Assembly: GCA_943370175.1 (NCBI GenBank)
Contig: CALRPU020000007.1
Coordinates: 87,627 to 151,626 of the forward strand
DNA length: 64,000 nt
Direction: 5' to 3'
Source: Ideonella_A intermedia_A
GTDB taxonomy: Bacteria > Pseudomonadota > Gammaproteobacteria > Burkholderiales > Burkholderiaceae_C
A model generated the notes under the pieces. It saw only the letters and a program-made list of their open reading frames with translations. It ran no database searches and was not told the origin of the DNA. The position numbers were made by a program, and so were the translations under genes. Below are positions 34,565 through 45,976 of this stretch, piece by piece. Numbering within the stretch: position 1 is the stretch's first letter; every line of letters starts with the position of its first letter.

Positions 34565-36045
34565 GCCTGGGTGCGAGCACTGAAGTTCAGATCGACCTGC
34601 CCGGCGCCGCTCCCGCCGGGCTGGCAACGACCACAGGCCCCGCGGACACCCCGGGCAAAGCGCCCTTCGGGCGAGGATTGGCGTGGTTGGCGGTGGCTTG
34701 TGTCGTGGTGATTGCCGCGGGCACGCTGTTGTGGCGCGGCCCGCTGAAGGCCGCCGTTGGCGGCAACGCCGGCCTGAATGCGCCCATGGCGTCCGCCAAC
34801 GCCACGGGGGCGGCGGCCGCCGGTTCCGATGGCACGGGCGCGGCGCCAGGCAGCGACGCCCGCGCTCAGACCAGCGGCGTCCCCGCGGGCGGCATGACGC
34901 GGGTGGACGACCTGCTGGCGGCGGCCCAATCCAGCGCGTCGTCCACCGACGCCCGCCTGCTGCGGATCTACGGCCTGATCGCCACCGGGCAGGCCCAGCA
35001 GGCGCTGAACGAAGCTTCCCGCCTGGCGTCCGACCTGCCCAACTTCGGGCTGGCGCAGCTCGTCTATGCCGACCTGCTGACGACCCAGACCCAGCCGACC
35101 GAAGAGTTTGCCGCGCCTCGGGCCAAGCTCCGGGCCGAGGCCGCCGACCGCCTGCGCGAGCTGGTGGCCGAGGCGCGCGCACGGGTCGCGGCAGCCGGGC
35201 GACGCCCACCGCCGGGCGCGGTGCCATCCCAGTTTGTCCGGCTGGACCCGTCGGTGCGGCATGCCGTGGCGGTCGACATTTCCAACTCGCGCCTGTACGT
35301 GTTCGAGAACACGGCGGCGGGCCTGGTGCTGAAGCGCGACTACTACAGCTCGGTGGGCAAGCTGGGCATGGCCAAGCAGGTCGAAGGCGATCTGCGCACC
35401 CCGTTGGGCGTCTACTTCGTGACGGGCCGCATCTCCGACGCCCGCCTGCGCGACCCGGCCCTGGACGACCGTTACGGCGCCGCAGCCTTGGCGCTGAACT
35501 ACCCCAACCAATACGATCAGCTCAAAGGGCGCACGGGCAGCGGCATCTGGCTGCACGGCGTGGCCTCGTCGCTGTTCAGCCGCGCGCCGCTGGCCACGGA
35601 CGGCTGCGTGGCGCTGTCCAACCCCGACTTGCTGGACGTCACCCAGTTCATCGAGCGCCAGGAAACACCCATCCTGATCGCCGAGCGCATCGAATGGGTG
35701 GCGCCTGGCGCGGCGGTCGAGCGGCATACTGGCTTCCTGAAGACCTTCGAGGCCTGGAAAGCGGCGCGGCGCAGCGCCGATGCCGACGCGCAGCAGCGTT
35801 TCTACGCCGCCGATGGCAAGCTGGCGAACGGCAACGACGCCCCGCGCGCGGATCGGCGGCGCACCGCGGTGAGCGCGGGCGACGTTGAAGGCGTGTCCGT
35901 GCTGTCCTGGCGCGACGACCGCGACGTGGTCGTGGTCACCTTCACCGAGTCCAACCCCAGCGCCGGTCGTCCCCGCCTCAAGCGCCAATACTGGCTGGAG
36001 CAAGCTGGCGCCTGGCAAGTGATCTACGAAGGCAGCCTCGGCTGA
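34561..36045 (+). CDS. L,D-transpeptidase (YkuD family) with Cds6-type C-terminal domain
   Basis: 494 residues from GTG 34561 (GTGA overlap). One N-terminal membrane segment (about 40-60) anchors it. A linker with alpha-helical repeats is followed by the YkuD catalytic domain (about 235-380) with the H and C of HGVASSLFS...TDGCVALSN. Such enzymes form 3-3 cross-links in peptidoglycan or attach proteins to it. The C-terminal 110 residues are the third copy of the NTF2-like domain in this operon. Confidence 0.9.
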   Translation: MSLGASTEVQIDLPGAAPAGLATTTGPADTPGKAPFGRGLAWLAVACVVVIAAGTLLWRGPLKAAVGGNAGLNAPMASANATGAAAAGSDGTGAAPGSDARAQTSGVPAGGMTRVDDLLAAAQSSASSTDARLLRIYGLIATGQAQQALNEASRLASDLPNFGLAQLVYADLLTTQTQPTEEFAAPRAKLRAEAADRLRELVAEARARVAAAGRRPPPGAVPSQFVRLDPSVRHAVAVDISNSRLYVFENTAAGLVLKRDYYSSVGKLGMAKQVEGDLRTPLGVYFVTGRISDARLRDPALDDRYGAAALALNYPNQYDQLKGRTGSGIWLHGVASSLFSRAPLATDGCVALSNPDLLDVTQFIERQETPILIAERIEWVAPGAAVERHTGFLKTFEAWKAARRSADADAQQRFYAADGKLANGNDAPRADRRRTAVSAGDVEGVSVLSWRDDRDVVVVTFTESNPSAGRPRLKRQYWLEQAGAWQVIYEGSLG

Positions 36046-36083
36046 GCCCCTTCGCCTTCCTTTTGAACCTCAGCACCTGAACC

Positions 36084-36584
36084 ATGAGCACCCAAGTCGA
36101 ACTGCACACCAACCACGGCCTGATCCGCATCGAGCTGGCCGAGGCCGAGGCGCCCGTCAGCAGCGCCAACTTCATCGCCTACGTGAAGGCCGGGCACTAC
36201 GACGGCACCGTCTTTCACCGCGTCATCAAGGGATTCATGATCCAGGGCGGTGGCTTCGAGGTCGGCATGAAGCAAAAGCCCACGGGCGAGCCCATTGCCA
36301 ATGAGGCCGACAACGGCCTCAAGAACGACCACTACACGTTGGCGATGGCGCGCACCTCCGACCCGGATTCGGCCACCGCCCAGTTCTTCATCAATGCCAC
36401 CAACAACGACTTCCTGAACTTCCGGGCGAAGAACGCCAGCGGCTGGGGTTATGCCGTGTTCGGCAAGGTGGTGGCCGGCACCGAGGTGGTGGACGCCATC
36501 GAGAAGGTGCGCACGGGCCGCAAGGGTTTCCACGACGACGTGCCGCTGGAAGACGTGGTGATCGAGCGCGCCGTGCTCGTTTGA
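36084..36584 (+). CDS. ppiB: Cytoplasmic peptidyl-prolyl cis-trans isomerase B
   Basis: 166 residues, without signal peptide. Cyclophilin motifs FHRVIKGFMIQGGGF, LAMARTSDPDSATAQFF and YAVFGKVVAGTEVVD are complete. It follows the L,D-transpeptidase gene by 38 bases. Together with ppiA it brackets the three envelope genes. Confidence 0.95.
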   Translation: MSTQVELHTNHGLIRIELAEAEAPVSSANFIAYVKAGHYDGTVFHRVIKGFMIQGGGFEVGMKQKPTGEPIANEADNGLKNDHYTLAMARTSDPDSATAQFFINATNNDFLNFRAKNASGWGYAVFGKVVAGTEVVDAIEKVRTGRKGFHDDVPLEDVVIERAVLV

Positions 36585-36612
36585 GGCGGGTTCGAACGAC
36601 TGCAGCTCGGCC

Positions 36613-37449
36613 GTGACACCCACCCCCACCACCGGCGACAGCCCGGTCGCCGCCACGGCCCAGCTTCCGGTGTTCTGGGAGGTGCAGGCGCCTTCGTCAT
36701 GGAGCCGCATTGACTTCATCAGCGACCTGCACCTGAGCGAAGACCGGCCGGCCACCTTCGAGGCCTTTCGCAACCACCTCTGCCACACCGACGCAGAGGC
36801 GGTCTTCATCCTGGGCGACTTGTTCGACGTGTGGGTGGGCGACGACAGCCGGCACGACGGCTTCGAAGCCCGCTGCGTCGACGTGCTCGCCGACGCCGCG
36901 GCGCGCCGCACCATCGCCTTCATGCCCGGCAACCGGGATTTCCTGGTGGGTGTGGAAATGCTGCGCGCCTGCGGTGTGATGGCGCTGGCAGACCCGACGG
37001 TGCTGCTGGTGTTTGGCAAGCGGCTGATGCTCAGCCACGGCGATGCGCTGTGCCTGTCCGATGAGGTTTACCAGCAGTTCCGCCAGGAAGTGCGCAGCCC
37101 GAAGTGGCAACGGGAATTTCTGGCCCTGCCCCTGGCTCAGCGCCAGGAGCGCGCCCGCATGATCCGGGCCGAAAGCGAGCGGCGCAAGCGCGAGATTTCA
37201 CGCGGCGACTGGGCCGACATCGACCCGGCGACCGCCGTGCGCTGGATGCACGAGGCCGGCACGCCAGTGCTGATCCACGGCCACACCCACGCCCCGGGCA
37301 GCGAACCCCTCGCACCCGGCTTCATCCGCCATGTGCTGACCGATTGGGAACTGGACGACCCGCGTCACCCGCCGCGCGCCGAGGTGCTGCGCTGGCAAGC
37401 GAGCGGGCCCCAGCGCCGACCGCCGGCGCGCGCGGACGGGGCGGGCTGA
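36613..37449 (+). CDS. lpxH: UDP-2,3-diacylglucosamine diphosphatase
   Basis: Cleaves UDP-2,3-diacylglucosamine to lipid X in lipid A synthesis, at the inner face of the cytoplasmic membrane. 278 residues from GTG 36613. Metallophosphatase ligands are present: DLHL near residue 38, GDLFDVWVGDD, GNRD, and the late HGH in LIHGHTHAPG. The first 30 residues are variable, so a later start is possible. Confidence 0.93.
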   Translation: MTPTPTTGDSPVAATAQLPVFWEVQAPSSWSRIDFISDLHLSEDRPATFEAFRNHLCHTDAEAVFILGDLFDVWVGDDSRHDGFEARCVDVLADAAARRTIAFMPGNRDFLVGVEMLRACGVMALADPTVLLVFGKRLMLSHGDALCLSDEVYQQFRQEVRSPKWQREFLALPLAQRQERARMIRAESERRKREISRGDWADIDPATAVRWMHEAGTPVLIHGHTHAPGSEPLAPGFIRHVLTDWELDDPRHPPRAEVLRWQASGPQRRPPARADGAG

Positions 37450-37479
37450 GCCACCTGGCCCCGCCGGGTCCACAGCACC

Positions 37480-38274
37480 ATGGGACTGTTCGGGCGCCTG
37501 GGCGCGGCCATCGCGCAGCACCGTGAGCAACGCGTGCTGACGCACCGCGCCATCCCGGAGGCCTTGTGGCTGGACTGCACCGCGCGCCTGCCCTTCGTGG
37601 CCCAGCGCAGCGCGGAGGATCAAGCGGCCTTGCGCCGCCTGAGCACCTTGTTCCTCGCGCAAAAGGAATTCACCGGCGCCGGCGGTCTGGTGCCGCGCGA
37701 CGACATCGCGGTCACCATCGCCGTGCAAGCCTGCTTGCCGATCTTGAAGCTCGGGCTGGGCTGTTACCGCGGCTTCGTTGGCATCGTTTTGCACCCGGAC
37801 GAGGTGGTGGCGCGCCGCGAGGTCATCGACGACGACGGCGTGGTTCACGAATACGACGAAACCCTGAGCGGCGAAGCCATGGCGGGCGGCCCGGTGATGC
37901 TGTCATGGCGCGATGTGGACGAGGCCGGTGTGACCGCCGACTGGGCCTACAACGTCGTCATCCACGAGTTCGCACACGTGCTCGACATGAGCGATGGCGT
38001 GGCCGACGGCACGCCGCCACTGGGATCGGTGGCGGCCCAGCGCGCCTGGAAGCGCCAACTGACTCAAGCGTACGAGGACTTCTGCCGCCGGCTCGACAGC
38101 GACCCGCGCGAGCCGGTGATCGACCCTTATGGGGCAGAAGCGCCCGAAGAGTTTTTCGCCGTGGCGACGGAAGCCTTCTTTGTCGCGCCACGGGCGCTCA
38201 AAAAAGAAAACCCTGGCCTGTACGAGCTGTTGGGCTCGTACTACGGCCAGGATCCGGCGCTGGTCGTGGGCTGA
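37480..38274 (+). CDS. mtfA: Zinc-dependent peptidase MtfA
   Basis: 264 residues of the M90 family. The zinc motif is HEFAHVLD (about residue 165) and the third ligand glutamate is in EEFFAVATEAFF. In E. coli MtfA binds the repressor Mlc and controls glucose uptake. Here only the enzyme is visible and the partner is unknown. The gene ends 15 bases from the convergent clpA stop. Confidence 0.92.
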   Translation: MGLFGRLGAAIAQHREQRVLTHRAIPEALWLDCTARLPFVAQRSAEDQAALRRLSTLFLAQKEFTGAGGLVPRDDIAVTIAVQACLPILKLGLGCYRGFVGIVLHPDEVVARREVIDDDGVVHEYDETLSGEAMAGGPVMLSWRDVDEAGVTADWAYNVVIHEFAHVLDMSDGVADGTPPLGSVAAQRAWKRQLTQAYEDFCRRLDSDPREPVIDPYGAEAPEEFFAVATEAFFVAPRALKKENPGLYELLGSYYGQDPALVVG

Positions 38275-38289
38275 TCGCCTGAACCGACG

Positions 38290-40592
<2,303 letters not shown>

Positions 40593-40596
<4 letters not shown>

Positions 40597-40949
40597 GCGG
40601 CCTCCAAAATGCATTGCAGCGGGTGACCGCCCCGACGGGCAGCGGCCAGCACGAGTTCAACCTTGGTGGCGGCAACGTCCTTGGTGTAGACGCCGCACAC
40701 ACCCCGACCCTCATGGTGGATCTTCAACATGATCTGGGTCGCGGTTTCGAGGTCGCGTTGGAAATATTCTTGCAGCACCATCACGACGAACTCCATGGGG
40801 GTGTAGTCGTCGTTGAGCATGAGCACCTGGTACATGCGGGGTGGTTCGGTGCGGGCAGTCTGGCGCTCGACCACCACGGCCCCCTGCCCGTCGTTGGGCG
40901 GCGGTGAACCAGCGGGCGGTTCGGGTGTCTTCGGGGGCTCGGGGGGCAT
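40593..40949 (-). CDS. clpS: ATP-dependent Clp protease adaptor ClpS
   Basis: 118 residues. A flexible Pro-rich N-terminus of about 30 residues leads to the ClpS core with LNDDYTPMEFVV and the N-end-rule binding residues DD and H (KIHHEGRGVCGVYTKD). It delivers proteins with destabilising N-termini to ClpA. It is coupled to clpA by a 4-bp overlap. Confidence 0.97.
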
Positions 40950-41122
40950 GGATTCATTCTATCGAGTTGCGCGTCTCGCGACATACCCGAGGTATTTGCA
41001 GACGGGCAAGCCGTTCGCAAGAGCACCGTGCCAGATTGTGTTGCGGGCCGGCGACTGCGCCGGGCAGCGGGCGTTGTCCGACGACCTGGCAGCGGCGTTG
41101 GGGCGTCATAGGCCGTTCTGCC

Positions 41123-41151
41123 TTGACAGCCCGCGGGGCCACCACCAGAAT
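41123..41151 (+). promoter_or_regulatory. Promoter of the cold-shock gene
   Basis: TTGACA (41123-41128) is followed 17 bases later by CAGAAT (41146-41151). The leader to the ATG at 41181 is short, with a GGGAGG ribosome binding site. Confidence 0.6.
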
Positions 41152-41180
41152 TCTCGAAGCAGTTTGACGGGAGGTGAGCG

Positions 41181-41432
41181 ATGGCCATCGGAACAGTGAA
41201 GTGGTTCAACGATGCCAAGGGGTTTGGATTCATTGAGCCTGAAGGTGGCGGTGAGGACGTGTTCGCGCACTTCTCCGCGGTCCAGATGGAAGGTTTCCGA
41301 ACCCTGAAGCAAGGCGGCCGTGTCCGCTACGACCTTGTCCAAGGCCCCAAGGGTCAGTTGGCGCAAAACATCACGCCGGTCGACGGCGCCGATTCGCCCG
41401 TCACTTCGACCGAGCGCGCCGAAGCCGGATGA
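41181..41432 (+). CDS. Cold-shock domain protein
   Basis: 83 residues. An OB-fold cold-shock domain with RNP1 KGFGFI and RNP2 VFAHF and the usual TVKWFNDAKG start; the last 15 residues are a short non-conserved tail. It binds single-stranded nucleic acid and loosens RNA structure. It stands alone with its own promoter. Confidence 0.95.
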   Translation: MAIGTVKWFNDAKGFGFIEPEGGGEDVFAHFSAVQMEGFRTLKQGGRVRYDLVQGPKGQLAQNITPVDGADSPVTSTERAEAG

Positions 41433-41573
41433 GTCTGCGCGGGTCGGTGGGTCCTTGGGCGGCCGAGCCACGGTTGAGCGACCGCGGCCGTCCCAAGACA
41501 TCATGTTTTGCATTGACGCCGTCCCGCGCTGAGAATCGCGGGCTCGCCGCATGGCGGCTCCGATCTGGCCTCA

Positions 41574-42479
41574 ATGAATCCCGGCATCTTCTACGCCGCC
41601 AGCGCTTACCTGTGCTGGGGGCTCTTTCCGCTTTACTTCCGCGCTCTCGCCGAAGTGCCGGCACTGGAAGTGCTGGTGCACCGGGTGCTGTGGTCGCTCG
41701 TCTTCTTGTTGGGGCTGCTGGCCGCTCGCCGCCAATGGTCTTGGCTTGGGTCCAGCCTGCGCCAGCCCCGGCTGCTGGGTGCGTTCGCCCTCAGCGCCAT
41801 GTTGCTGTCGACCAACTGGGTGACCTACATCTGGTCGGTGGCCAACAACCACGTGATTGACGCCAGCCTGGGCTACTTCATCACGCCGCTGGTGAATGTG
41901 CTGCTCGGGTTTTCTGTGCTGGGCGAGCGGCCAAGGGCTGCCCAATGGACCGCAGTGGCGCTGGCGGCGCTGGGGGTGGCTTGGCTGACGGCCCAGACGG
42001 GCGGGGTGCCGTGGATTGCCTTGGTGCTGGCAGGCAGCTTCGGCGTCTACGGCTTGCTGCGCAAGGTGGCGCCGCTGGGCGCGCTGGAGGGCCTGTCCCT
42101 TGAAACCATGCTGCTTGCGCCCGCTGCGCTTGCCTTGCTGGGCTGGTGGACCGCACAGGGCCAGGCGCACCTGGTGGGTCACGACCTCACCGTCAGCCTG
42201 CTGCTCATTGGCGTCGGGCCCATCACCGCGATCCCGCTGCTGCTGTTCGCGGCGGGCGCGCGGCGGATCTCGATGACCACGCTGGGCCTGTTGCAGTACA
42301 TCGGGCCATCGATCCAGCTCGCGCTTGGGGTGTGGCTGTTCGGCGAGTCCTTCGGCCAGGCCCGCCTGGTGGGCTTCGGCCTGATCTGGCTGGCGCTGGT
42401 GATCTACAGCCTGGACGGCTGGCAGACGAACCGGGCGCGTGCGGCCACCGCCGCCGCCGGTCAACCCGCGTCGGGCTGA
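41574..42479 (+). CDS. rarD: EamA-family permease, RarD type
   Basis: 301 residues with ten predicted membrane helices in two EamA repeats. The N-terminus (GIFYAASAYLCWGLFPLYF) and length match RarD, named for chloramphenicol resistance but with unknown natural substrate. It overlaps the convergent GST gene by 19 bases at its 3' end. Confidence 0.9.
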   Translation: MNPGIFYAASAYLCWGLFPLYFRALAEVPALEVLVHRVLWSLVFLLGLLAARRQWSWLGSSLRQPRLLGAFALSAMLLSTNWVTYIWSVANNHVIDASLGYFITPLVNVLLGFSVLGERPRAAQWTAVALAALGVAWLTAQTGGVPWIALVLAGSFGVYGLLRKVAPLGALEGLSLETMLLAPAALALLGWWTAQGQAHLVGHDLTVSLLLIGVGPITAIPLLLFAAGARRISMTTLGLLQYIGPSIQLALGVWLFGESFGQARLVGFGLIWLALVIYSLDGWQTNRARAATAAAGQPASG

Positions 42480-43123
42480 GCCGAAGGCGCTGCGCGGCGA
42501 AAGGCGTCCAGGGCGGAACAAGCCTCATCGACCGCCTGGATGCACGGCCAACGGGCCACATCGACCTTGAAGCGGCGTGCGCTTTCCACCTGGGGAATCA
42601 GGTGGACGTCGGCCACCGTGGGCGTGTGGCCAAAACAGAAGTCGCCGCGCGTGGTGTCGGCGGCCAGCAGCGCCTCGATGGCATCGAAACCACCGCTGAT
42701 CCAGCGGGCGCACCAGGCGTTCACGACCGATTCGTTGGCTCCAAAGTCCTTGCGCAGGGCCTCGAGGATGCGCCGGTTGTTGACCGGGTGGATGTCGCAG
42801 GCCACGATGGACGCCAAGGCCCGCACGCGGGCCCGATCGTCCGCGCCGCGGGGCAGCAGGGGCGGTTCCGGGTGGCGCTCCTCCAGCCATTCGATGATCG
42901 CCGGCGACTGGATCAGCACTTGCCCGTTGTGCACCAAGGCCGGCACCAGACCCTGCGGGTTGACGGCCAGAAAGGCCGGGTCGAGGTGGTGGTCCTGCCG
43001 CAGGTCGACGGCCTTGTACTCGTAAGGCAGGCCCTTGAGGTTCAGTGCGATCCGCGTGCGGTGCGAGGTGCCGCTGCGAAAGAAGTTGTAGAGCTGCATG
43101 GTGGGCGGTTGTTCTTCGCTCAC
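42461..43123 (-). CDS. maiA: Glutathione S-transferase, maleylacetoacetate isomerase type
   Basis: 220 residues from GTG 43123, which overlaps the amidohydrolase stop as GTGA; ATG 43099 is an alternative start. The N-terminal thioredoxin-like domain has the zeta-class signature SGTSHRTRIALNLKG and LVPALVHNG, QSPAIIEWL. The C-terminal helical domain is complete. The zeta class isomerises maleylacetoacetate or maleylpyruvate with glutathione. Coupling to an amidohydrolase fits an aromatic catabolic role. Confidence 0.85.
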   Translation of the reverse strand: MSEEQPPTMQLYNFFRSGTSHRTRIALNLKGLPYEYKAVDLRQDHHLDPAFLAVNPQGLVPALVHNGQVLIQSPAIIEWLEERHPEPPLLPRGADDRARVRALASIVACDIHPVNNRRILEALRKDFGANESVVNAWCARWISGGFDAIEALLAADTTRGDFCFGHTPTVADVHLIPQVESARRFKVDVARWPCIQAVDEACSALDAFRRAAPSAQPDAG

Positions 43124-43980
43124 AGGCGCAGCAGGCGCATGGCGTTCTCCTTCAGGATCAAGGGCTTCACCTTGTCTTTGAAGCCGGCCTCGTCAAAGTC
43201 CTTCATCCAGCGCTCAGGGGTGATCAGCGGGTAGTCGCTGCCGAAGAGCATGCGGTCCTTCAGCAGCGTGTTGGCGTACTGGATGAGCTGTGGCGGAAAG
43301 TACTTCGGGCTCCAACCCGACAGGTCGATCCACACATTGGGCTTGTGCAGCGCCAGGCTCAGCGCCTCGTCCTGCCAGGGCCAGCTGGGGTGGGCGATGA
43401 CGATTTCCATGTCGGGAAAGTCGATGGCCACATCTTCCAGCAGCATCGGGTTGCTGTTGGACACGCGCAGGCCGCCGCCGCAGCGCATGCCCGACCCGAT
43501 GCCGCTGTGACCGCTGTGGAAGATGGCCGGCAGCTTGTATTCGGCGATCACCTCGTACAACGGCCAGGCCATGCGGTCATAAGGCAGGAAGCCCTGCACG
43601 GTCGGGTGGAACTTGAAGCCGCGCACGCCGTGTTCTTCGATCAGCCGGCGCGCCTCGCGCGCGCCGAACTTCCCCTTGTGGGGGTCGATCGAGCCGAAGC
43701 AGATCATCATGTCGCTGTTCTTCTTCGCCGCCTCCGCGATTTCCTCGTTCGGGATGCGGCGGCGGCCCATCTGCGCTTCGGCGTCCACGGTGAACATCAC
43801 CAGGCCAATCTTGCGTTCGCGGTAATAGGCGACGGTCTCGTCAATGGTGGGGCGGCGGTTCGAGCCGAAGTACTTGTCCGCGGCGCGGTCGTACTCCTCG
43901 CCGTAGTTGTCAAAGGGGTTCCAGCAGGACACCTCGGCGTGCGTGTGCACGTCGATGGCGATGAGGTCGGCGGGGTTCAT
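43120..43980 (-). CDS. Amidohydrolase family 2 (ACMSD-like) metal-dependent hydrolase or decarboxylase
   Basis: 286 residues of the TIM-barrel amidohydrolase_2 family. Metal ligands: HTH near residue 11, H in GFKFHPTVQGF, H in FHSGHSG and D in FGSDYPLITPERW. Members act as decarboxylases, hydratases or lactonases on ring-cleavage or carboxylated aromatic compounds. It forms a coupled pair with the MaiA-like gene and is divergent from the SDR gene, so it may be an outlying part of the same catabolic regulon. Confidence 0.85.
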   Translation of the reverse strand: MNPADLIAIDVHTHAEVSCWNPFDNYGEEYDRAADKYFGSNRRPTIDETVAYYRERKIGLVMFTVDAEAQMGRRRIPNEEIAEAAKKNSDMMICFGSIDPHKGKFGAREARRLIEEHGVRGFKFHPTVQGFLPYDRMAWPLYEVIAEYKLPAIFHSGHSGIGSGMRCGGGLRVSNSNPMLLEDVAIDFPDMEIVIAHPSWPWQDEALSLALHKPNVWIDLSGWSPKYFPPQLIQYANTLLKDRMLFGSDYPLITPERWMKDFDEAGFKDKVKPLILKENAMRLLRL

Positions 43981-44052
43981 CCTGGGGCTCCGGGGAAGAC
44001 GCAGATGGCGGGACGCATTGATTACGCCACTTAATCATAAAGCAGGGCAATT

Positions 44053-44066
44053 CCGGGTAAACCCGG
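44053..44066. promoter_or_regulatory. Palindrome between the amidohydrolase and SDR genes
   Basis: CCGGGTAAACCCGG, 5-bp arms around TAAA, lies midway between the divergent starts. It resembles GCGGGATAACCCGC at 45961. A TTGACG box (44071) and a CATAAT box (44096) lie just downstream, so the site could control the SDR promoter. Confidence 0.45.
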
Positions 44067-44127
44067 TGGCTTGACGGGTCGATTTGCTTAATTCTCATAA
44101 TCAATCAACGCCCTCACGGAGACCGCC

Positions 44128-44895
44128 ATGCACTTGAACGACATTGCCGCCATCGTCACCGGGGGAGGCTCCGGCCTCGGGGCCGCCACCGCTCGCGCCT
44201 TGGCGGCCGCCGGTGCCCGCGTCGCGTTGTTCGACGTCAACCTGGCCGCGGCCCAGGCGGTGGCGGCCGAGATCAATGGCCTGGCGGTGGCCTGCGACAT
44301 CACCGACACCGCTTCGCTGGAGGCTGCGCTCGCCGTGGCCACGTCGGCCCACGGCCCGGCGCGCGTGGTCTTCAACGTGGCCGGCATCGGCAGCGCCAAG
44401 CGCATCGTCGGCAAGGACGGCCAGGCCGCGCCGCTGGCCGACTTCGAGCGCGTGGTGCGCGTGAACCTGATCGGCACCTACAACGTGTGCCGGCTGACCG
44501 CGGCGGCGATGGTGGCGCAGGCGCCGGCCACGCCCGACGGCGAACGCGGCGTGATCGTGAACACCGCGTCGGTGGCGGCTTTCGACGGGCAGGTCGGACA
44601 GGAGGCCTACTCGGCCTCCAAGGGCGGCGTGGCGGCGATGACGCTGCCAATGGCGCGGGACCTGGCCCAGTTCGGCGTGCGGGTGTGCACCATCGCGCCG
44701 GGCCTGTTCGCCACCCCGTTGCTGAAGGAACTGCCCGAGGCGGTGCAGCAGTCGCTGGCGGCCTCGATCCCTTTCCCGAAACGCCTGGGCGACCCGGACG
44801 AGTTCGCCCGCCTCGCGCTGCACATCGCCACCAACGGGTCCTTGAACGGCGAGGTCATTCGCCTGGACGGTGCGCTGCGCATGGCGCCGCGCTGA
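44128..44895 (+). CDS. Short-chain dehydrogenase (3-hydroxyacyl-CoA dehydrogenase type 2-like)
   Basis: 255 residues, classical SDR. The NAD-binding motif GGGSGLGAA is at the N-terminus, the NVAG motif is near residue 88, and the catalytic YSASK is near residue 158. The C-terminal RLGDPDEFARLALHI segment resembles the HSD10/type 2 3-hydroxyacyl-CoA dehydrogenases. GGAGA lies upstream of the ATG. It is the first plus-strand gene of the catabolic region and may oxidise an alcohol or hydroxyacyl-CoA intermediate. Confidence 0.88.
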   Translation: MHLNDIAAIVTGGGSGLGAATARALAAAGARVALFDVNLAAAQAVAAEINGLAVACDITDTASLEAALAVATSAHGPARVVFNVAGIGSAKRIVGKDGQAAPLADFERVVRVNLIGTYNVCRLTAAAMVAQAPATPDGERGVIVNTASVAAFDGQVGQEAYSASKGGVAAMTLPMARDLAQFGVRVCTIAPGLFATPLLKELPEAVQQSLAASIPFPKRLGDPDEFARLALHIATNGSLNGEVIRLDGALRMAPR

Positions 44896-44995
44896 GCCCG
44901 GCATCCCCGGAACCCGGCAGCGCACCCACGCACTCACGCGCCAGCGCACCAGCCCGCGCAACGGCGCGGCCGCCACCGGGCCGTCGCCGGGGACG

Positions 44996-45940
44996 TCACC
45001 GGGCCGGTGAGGAGGCGGGCACCGCGCCTTCGGCGTCCATGCGCTGCACCGCGCGGGCAAACAAGCCGCGCAACCACACCAGGCCGGGGTCCTGGCTGCG
45101 GTACTGGTGCCATTGCAGGCCCTGTTCCATCGCGGTGATGGCCACGGGCGACGGCCGCAATTCAATGGGAAAGCTGCGCTGCAGCAGCAGCGCCAGCCGG
45201 CGGTGCACGGTGGCGATGAAATCGGTGCCGACCACCATCGCGGGCAGTGCTGCAAAGCTGTAGCTTTGCACCGCCACGCGCCGCACGATGCCGTGGTTGC
45301 GCGTGAAGCGGGTCTCGAAGGAGTCGCCGATGCCACCGGCCGGCTGCATCACCACGTGGCCGGCCGCCATGTAGCGCTCGACGCTGAGTTCACCGCGCGC
45401 CATGGCACTGCCCGACCACACCGCGCAGACGAAGTCCTCGGTGTAGAGCGTCTCGTGCGGGTGGTCCGGCGACAGGAAGCCGCTGGGGATGATCATCAAG
45501 TCCGCCTCGCCGCGTTCCAGGCTGCGCTGGGGGTTGGACACCTGTGGCAGGAACTCGAAGTGCGCGGTGCAGCGCGCCTGGTGGGCCAGCGCCAGCAGGT
45601 GCGGCACCAGCAGCAGCTGGGTGTAGTCGGACACGAACACCCGGAACACCCGGTCGGACTGCGACGGCACGAACTCGGGCTGGATGGCGATGGCGCTTTC
45701 CACCCGCACCAGCACGTCGCGCACCGCCTCGTGCAGCCCCAGGGCGCGCGGTGTGGGCTCCATCTTGCGGCCCACCTGCACCAGCAATGCGTCGTTGAAG
45801 TGGTCGCGCAGGCGCGCCAGGGCATTGCTGGTCGCCGACGGGCTCAGGTTCAGGCGCTCGGCGGCCCGGGTGATGCTGCGTTCGGTCAGCAAGGCGTCCA
45901 GGGCCACGAGCAGGTTCAGGTCCAGGCGGTTGAAGCGCAT
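44996..45940 (-). CDS. LysR-family transcriptional regulator
   Basis: 314 residues from ATG 45940; the frame extends to 46459 but the DNA-binding domain begins at MRFNRLDLNLLVAL. The winged helix contains RSITRAAERLNLSPSATSNALARLR, close to the NodD/NahR/LinR branch. The effector domain spans about 90-300. It is divergent from the DUF1302-led operon and is the obvious regulator of the catabolic cluster. A 7-bp-arm palindrome lies 19 bases upstream of its start, consistent with autoregulation. Confidence 0.92.
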   Translation of the reverse strand: MRFNRLDLNLLVALDALLTERSITRAAERLNLSPSATSNALARLRDHFNDALLVQVGRKMEPTPRALGLHEAVRDVLVRVESAIAIQPEFVPSQSDRVFRVFVSDYTQLLLVPHLLALAHQARCTAHFEFLPQVSNPQRSLERGEADLMIIPSGFLSPDHPHETLYTEDFVCAVWSGSAMARGELSVERYMAAGHVVMQPAGGIGDSFETRFTRNHGIVRRVAVQSYSFAALPAMVVGTDFIATVHRRLALLLQRSFPIELRPSPVAITAMEQGLQWHQYRSQDPGLVWLRGLFARAVQRMDAEGAVPASSPAR

Positions 45941-45958
45941 CGGTGGCGACCGGCGTGC

Positions 45959-45976
45959 TTGCGGGATAACCCGCAA
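45959..45976. promoter_or_regulatory. Palindrome upstream of the LysR regulator, candidate operator
   Basis: TTGCGGGATAACCCGCAA is a perfect palindrome apart from its 4-base centre. It lies in the divergent region of the LysR gene and the DUF1302 operon. It shares the CGGG-WWAA-CCCG core with the site at 44053. Confidence 0.5.
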
